A DNA stretch of 64,000 bases from DATDAH01 sp963823495 (GTDB lineage Bacteria; Actinomycetota; Acidimicrobiia; Acidimicrobiales; DATDAH01): NCBI GenBank assembly GCA_963823495.1, contig CAWGLV010000001.1, positions 620,001-684,000 of the forward strand, in the 5' to 3' direction. The notes beneath the pieces were generated by a model. That model was not told the origin of the DNA. It ran no database searches and saw only the letters and a program-made list of their open reading frames with translations. The stretch's first letter is position 1, and the number at the start of each line of letters is the position of its first letter. Shown here piece after piece: positions 60,734 through 64,000 of this stretch. A program made the translations under genes and the position numbers.

Positions 60734-62410
60734 GTGGACACGTTGCGGGTGGCCCTGTGCCAGGTCAACCTGACCGTCGGTGACCTCGATGGCAACGTCG
60801 AGGTCATGGCCCGGGCCCTGAAGGAGGCGGAGGCGGCCGAGGCCCACGTGGCCTGTTTCCCCGAGCTGGGGGCGACCGGGTATCCCCCCGAGGACCTCGT
60901 GCTGAAGCGGGGGTTCGTGCACGCCAACCGGGCGGCGGTGGACCACTTCGCCGCGCTGGTGGGCGAGACCGTCGCCGTCGTGGGCTTCGTGGAGGACGAC
61001 GGCGACGCCCTGCACAACTCGGCGGCGGTCTGTGCCCACGGTGAGGTGGTGGGCGTCTACCGCAAGCAGCACCTGCCGAACTACGCCGTGTTCGACGAGC
61101 AGCGTTACTTCGAGCCCGGTACCGACCTGCCGCTGTTCGAGATCGGGGGGCTGCCCGTGGCGGTGTCGGTCTGCGAGGACGCGTGGCAGGACGGTGGGCC
61201 GATCCCCGAGCTCGGCGCCGGAGGGGCCCGGGTCGTCCTCAACATCAACGGCTCGCCCTTCTACGCGGCCAAGGGCCGCGTGCGGGAGCGCCTGCTCGGT
61301 GCCCTGGCCAAGGCGGCGGACTGCCCGATCGTCTACCTCAACCTGGTCGGTGGTCAGGACGAGCTGGTCTTCGACGGCGACTCCTTCGTGTGCGACGCCG
61401 AGGGCGAGGTGGTGGCCCGGGCCGAGGCCTTCGTCGAGCAGGTCCTGATGGTGGACGTCGATCCCGGCCCGGCCCGACCGGTCACCCTGCCCGTCGTGCC
61501 GGTGACCGGCGCGTCCACCCCGATCGCGGCTCTGGCTGCGGTACCGCCGACCCGCGACCTCTCCCCGGCGGCCGAGGCCTGGGAAGCCATCGTGCTGGGC
61601 ACGCGGGACTACGTGACCAAGAACGGGTTCGGGGGCGTGGTGGTGGGGCTGTCCGGCGGCGTGGACTCGTCGCTGGTCGCCACGGTCGCCGTCGACGCCC
61701 TCGGTCCCGACAAGGTCCACGGCGTGTTGATGCCCTCCCGCTACTCGAGCGACCACTCGGTCACCGATGCGGAGCGGTTGTCCGACGCCCTCGGGATCGA
61801 TCACCGGACCATCGCCATCGAGACCGCCCACACCGCCCTGCTGGGGATGCTGGCGCCGTCCTTCGCGGGGCGGGAGCCGGATCTGACCGAGGAGAACCTG
61901 CAGTCCCGCATCCGGGGGATGGTCCTCATGTCCCTCAGCAACAAGTTCGGCTGGCTGGTGCTGACCACCTCCAACAAGAGCGAGAGCGCCGTGGGCTACG
62001 CCACGCTGTTCGGTGACACCGCCGGGGGCTTCGCGGTGATCAAGGACGTGCCCAAGCTCCTCGTCTACGACCTCTGTCGGTACCGCAACGAGGTGGCCGG
62101 TCGCGAGCTGATCCCGGAGTCGGTCCTGACCAAGCCCCCTTCGGCCGAGCTGCGCCCCGACCAGCGCGACGACCAGAGCCTGCCCGCCTACGAGGTGTTG
62201 GACCCGATCCTCGAGCTCTACGTCGAGGACGACCGGTCCATCGACGAGATCGTCGCCGCCGGCCACGACCGCCAGACGGTCGAGCGGATCGTCCGGCTGG
62301 TCGACGGCGCCGAGTACAAACGCCGCCTCACCCCACCGGGACCCAAGCTCACCACCAAGGCCTTCGGTCGGGATCGCCGCCTGCCGATCACCAACCGCTA
62401 CCGCGGGTAG
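60734..62410 (+). CDS. nadE: Glutamine-dependent NAD+ synthetase
   Basis: A 558-aa two-domain enzyme making NAD+ from deamido-NAD+. The N-terminal nitrilase-type glutaminase shows E in 'FPELGATGYPPEDLV', K in 'YRKQHLPNYAVFDE' and C in 'AVSVCEDAWQDG'. The synthetase domain has the PP-loop 'VVGLSGGVDSSLVATVA'. Both halves are complete. Start GTG 60734 matches the family N-terminus and a leaderless promoter. It converges with the EEP gene, leaving 17 nt. Confidence 0.97.
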   Translation: MDTLRVALCQVNLTVGDLDGNVEVMARALKEAEAAEAHVACFPELGATGYPPEDLVLKRGFVHANRAAVDHFAALVGETVAVVGFVEDDGDALHNSAAVCAHGEVVGVYRKQHLPNYAVFDEQRYFEPGTDLPLFEIGGLPVAVSVCEDAWQDGGPIPELGAGGARVVLNINGSPFYAAKGRVRERLLGALAKAADCPIVYLNLVGGQDELVFDGDSFVCDAEGEVVARAEAFVEQVLMVDVDPGPARPVTLPVVPVTGASTPIAALAAVPPTRDLSPAAEAWEAIVLGTRDYVTKNGFGGVVVGLSGGVDSSLVATVAVDALGPDKVHGVLMPSRYSSDHSVTDAERLSDALGIDHRTIAIETAHTALLGMLAPSFAGREPDLTEENLQSRIRGMVLMSLSNKFGWLVLTTSNKSESAVGYATLFGDTAGGFAVIKDVPKLLVYDLCRYRNEVAGRELIPESVLTKPPSAELRPDQRDDQSLPAYEVLDPILELYVEDDRSIDEIVAAGHDRQTVERIVRLVDGAEYKRRLTPPGPKLTTKAFGRDRRLPITNRYRG

Positions 62411-62427
62411 TCATCTCGGGCTGACGG

Positions 62428-63831
62428 TCACCGGCAGGGTTCGGGGATCGTCTCCGCGCCCTGGGTGCTGACGTCGCAGTAGGTGCGGAGGGTGACCAAC
62501 CAGCGGCCGTCGACCAGCACCGCCTCGCCCGGCAGGTGGTCGAGGACGGCGTTGCCGTCGAGGAGCAGGGTGTAGGTCACCGCCGCGGTCGTGGCGTCGA
62601 TCGCCTCGATGGCGTCGATCCGCACCCGGATCCCGGCGGCCACGTCCCGGGTGGCCTCGTAGGACTCGAGGAAGAAGGGCCGGAGCACGGCGGCGGACTC
62701 CAGGGAGGACAGCTTCACCTCGACGTCGGTGACCGAACCGTCGAACAGGTTGGTGAAGGCCTCGGTGATGGCCGCCTCGGCCTCGGGGTCGACGGCCGCG
62801 CCGGGGGCGCTGGTGGTGGTGGTGACGGCGGCGACGGTCGCGGTGGATGCCGTGGCGACCTGCGCCCCGGTCGTGGGGCAGGCCACGGTGGCCTGCACAC
62901 CCGTGTGGTCGGCCGGGAAGGCCAGGGCCCCGTCGGCGGGGGCACCGTTGAACAGGCCGGTCGGGTCGACGGCCGTGCAGTTGCGTGCGCCGCCGACGAA
63001 CAGGTGGTCGATGCGCTCGGACTGGGTGCTGCGGGGGTCCTCGAGGTCGGTCATCGCATCGTCGACCCGCCCCGACGTGCACTGGTCGCCGGTCTCGGGC
63101 GCACACTCGGGGTTCCCGGCTGCGAGGTGGGAGTCGACGAAGCCGGCCGCGGTGATGGCCTCGATCGTGGGCTCGCCCGGCTGGGCGTTCAGGTCGCCGC
63201 CGACGACCACGACCGAGTCCGGGTCGGCCACCTCCTCGGCGAACTCGACGAGTTGGCGGGCCTGGCAGGTGTTGACCGAGTCGCCGGTCTCACAGGGCGG
63301 TGGGCAGGTGGCCGGGTCACAGGGCCGGTCGTCGCTGCTGCTGGCGAGATGGGTGCTGACGTAGTCGAGGATCCCGACGTCGGTGGCCGTGCGGACCCAC
63401 AGGGCGGTGCGCAGTGGCCCGGCCAGGGGGATGCGGCGGCTGGCGAGGACCGGCTCGGTGGTCAGGACCACCTCCCGGTCGAGGCTCGGGTCGTCGTCCC
63501 AGACCACCTCGTAGTCGGCCGTGCAGCCGTCACCGGTCGCGGCGACGAGCTCGTCGACGGTCTGCTGGTTCGCCTCCTGGATGCCGACGACCTCAGGGCA
63601 GCCGGCCTCGGACAGCTGCTGGACGAAGAGGCCGACACGGGAGGGCAGGTCGCACCGATCGGAGTCCTCGGGACAGGCGGTGCCGTGGAGCAGGTTCTGG
63701 CTCACCACCGTGACCGCGGGGTCGCCGTCATCGCTAGCCGTGTCTCCACCGTCGTCGGAGCACCCGGTGACGACCGCGAAGAGCACCGCCCCGATCCCGG
63801 CGAGTCGGCGCCGACCGCGCGGTGTCCGCAC
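62428..63831 (-). CDS. Secreted endonuclease/exonuclease/phosphatase-fold lipoprotein
   Basis: A 467-aa lipoprotein: 'RLAGIGAVLFAVVTGC' lipobox signal. The EEP domain shows 'TVVSQNLLHG', 'VVGIQEANQQ', 'VVVVGGDLNAQPGEP', 'ERIDHLFVG' and 'FPADHTGVQATV', the metal and catalytic residues of DNase I/sphingomyelinase-like enzymes. Many extra Cys suggest disulfides. After a Thr/Ala linker, residues ~350-467 form a second small domain, possibly NTF2-like. Substrate (nucleic acid or lipid phosphodiester) is unknown. Start GTG 63831. Confidence 0.85.
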   Translation of the reverse strand: MRTPRGRRRLAGIGAVLFAVVTGCSDDGGDTASDDGDPAVTVVSQNLLHGTACPEDSDRCDLPSRVGLFVQQLSEAGCPEVVGIQEANQQTVDELVAATGDGCTADYEVVWDDDPSLDREVVLTTEPVLASRRIPLAGPLRTALWVRTATDVGILDYVSTHLASSSDDRPCDPATCPPPCETGDSVNTCQARQLVEFAEEVADPDSVVVVGGDLNAQPGEPTIEAITAAGFVDSHLAAGNPECAPETGDQCTSGRVDDAMTDLEDPRSTQSERIDHLFVGGARNCTAVDPTGLFNGAPADGALAFPADHTGVQATVACPTTGAQVATASTATVAAVTTTTSAPGAAVDPEAEAAITEAFTNLFDGSVTDVEVKLSSLESAAVLRPFFLESYEATRDVAAGIRVRIDAIEAIDATTAAVTYTLLLDGNAVLDHLPGEAVLVDGRWLVTLRTYCDVSTQGAETIPEPCR

Positions 63832-63878
63832 CGGTTCACCCTCTCACGGTTCCGGCGCCACGGCCCGACCGGGATTCC

Positions 63879-64000
63879 TCAGGTGCCGACGAGGTCGTCG
63901 CCGCCGATGATGTCGACCGCGTTCAGCCCGGCCCACCCGACGGCGGCGAGGACGACTACCGCGAGGACGACGCGTCCGGCGAGGTCGACTCCGGGGCTGC
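63879..64000 (-). CDS. Partial membrane protein, C-terminal end (5' end outside window)
   Basis: A minus-strand frame enters from the window edge and stops at 63879. The visible 39 codons read 'SPGVDLAGRVVLAVVVLAA' then 'VGWAGLNAVDIIGGDDLVGT', one hydrophobic helix with a short polar end. Codon use fits the surroundings. No family can be assigned from so little. Confidence 0.5.
   Translation of the reverse strand, partial: SPGVDLAGRVVLAVVVLAAVGWAGLNAVDIIGGDDLVGT

Overview
The window is a GC-rich, densely coded bacterial chromosome segment with many GTG/TTG starts and many 4-nt gene overlaps. A WhiB protein, a GlnR-type regulator, three septum-formation-family lipoproteins, an acyl-CoA carboxylase epsilon subunit, a neocarzinostatin-fold domain and a SufR-like repressor point to Actinomycetota. 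I infer a lineage such as Acidimicrobiia, but the class assignment is not proven by the sequence. I see no phage, insertion sequence, integrase or CRISPR array. Apart from a few repeats, this looks like core chromosome.

Layout. 1-2.4 kb: 3' end of purF, then purM and pyrE. 2.6-8 kb: acyl-CoA carboxylase beta and epsilon subunits, a metallophosphoesterase, three tandem septum-formation-type lipoproteins and a class III CoA-transferase. 8.3-12.8 kb (minus): a degenerate GGDEF protein, ethylmalonyl-CoA mutase, Aat and 3-hydroxybutyryl-CoA dehydrogenase. 13-18.3 kb: a methyltransferase-like protein, an S51 peptidase, a membrane cyclophilin, a secreted LamG-like protein, aspartokinase and Asd. 18.4-23.7 kb: a lipoprotein, two ABC ATPases and a large FtsX-type permease. 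24-29 kb: tRNA-Pro(CGG), a receiver protein, a STAS protein, an ArsA-like ATPase pair (one frameshifted), an NfeD-like protein and WhiB. 29.2-32.2 kb (minus): selA-selB. 32.3-37.9 kb: a six-gene operon (FxsA, NUDIX, MBL-fold, circularly permuted ATP-grasp, alpha-E, transglutaminase) in which every junction is a 4-nt NTGA overlap. 37.9-41.6 kb: cupredoxin, a two-component pair and an adenylate cyclase. 41.6-44 kb: Fe-S genes (Mrp, SufR-like, ErpA-like). 44-47 kb: a thioredoxin-fold lipoprotein, an odd frameshifted xanthine-dehydrogenase-like fusion, RidA and a 50-aa membrane protein. 47.1-50.4 kb: GlnR, glutamine synthetase I and a divergent glutamine synthetase II. 50.5-51.9 kb: a hydrolase-neocarzinostatin fusion. 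51.9-56.9 kb: a copper-export operon with three matching CsoR-type operators. 57-64 kb: Ada/AlkA-type glycosylase, a PAS-GGDEF-EAL protein, NAD synthetase, a secreted EEP phosphatase-like lipoprotein and a partial membrane protein.

Working together. The carboxylase, ethylmalonyl-CoA mutase, 3-hydroxyacyl-CoA dehydrogenase and CoA-transferase suggest acyl-CoA assimilation through ethylmalonyl/propionyl-CoA-type chemistry. The nitrogen, Fe-S, copper and selenocysteine modules are each compact and self-consistent.

Structure beyond genes. At least sixteen genes have a TAnnnT hexamer 6-10 nt before the start codon, which suggests abundant leaderless transcription. There are two families of dispersed intergenic palindromes (four and two copies), a GC-rich 77-82-bp tandem repeat, a 33-bp in-frame repeat in mrp, and two probable CTG start codons (selB and the ATP-grasp gene). 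Two genes carry single-base indels in or next to G runs, which may be assembly errors.
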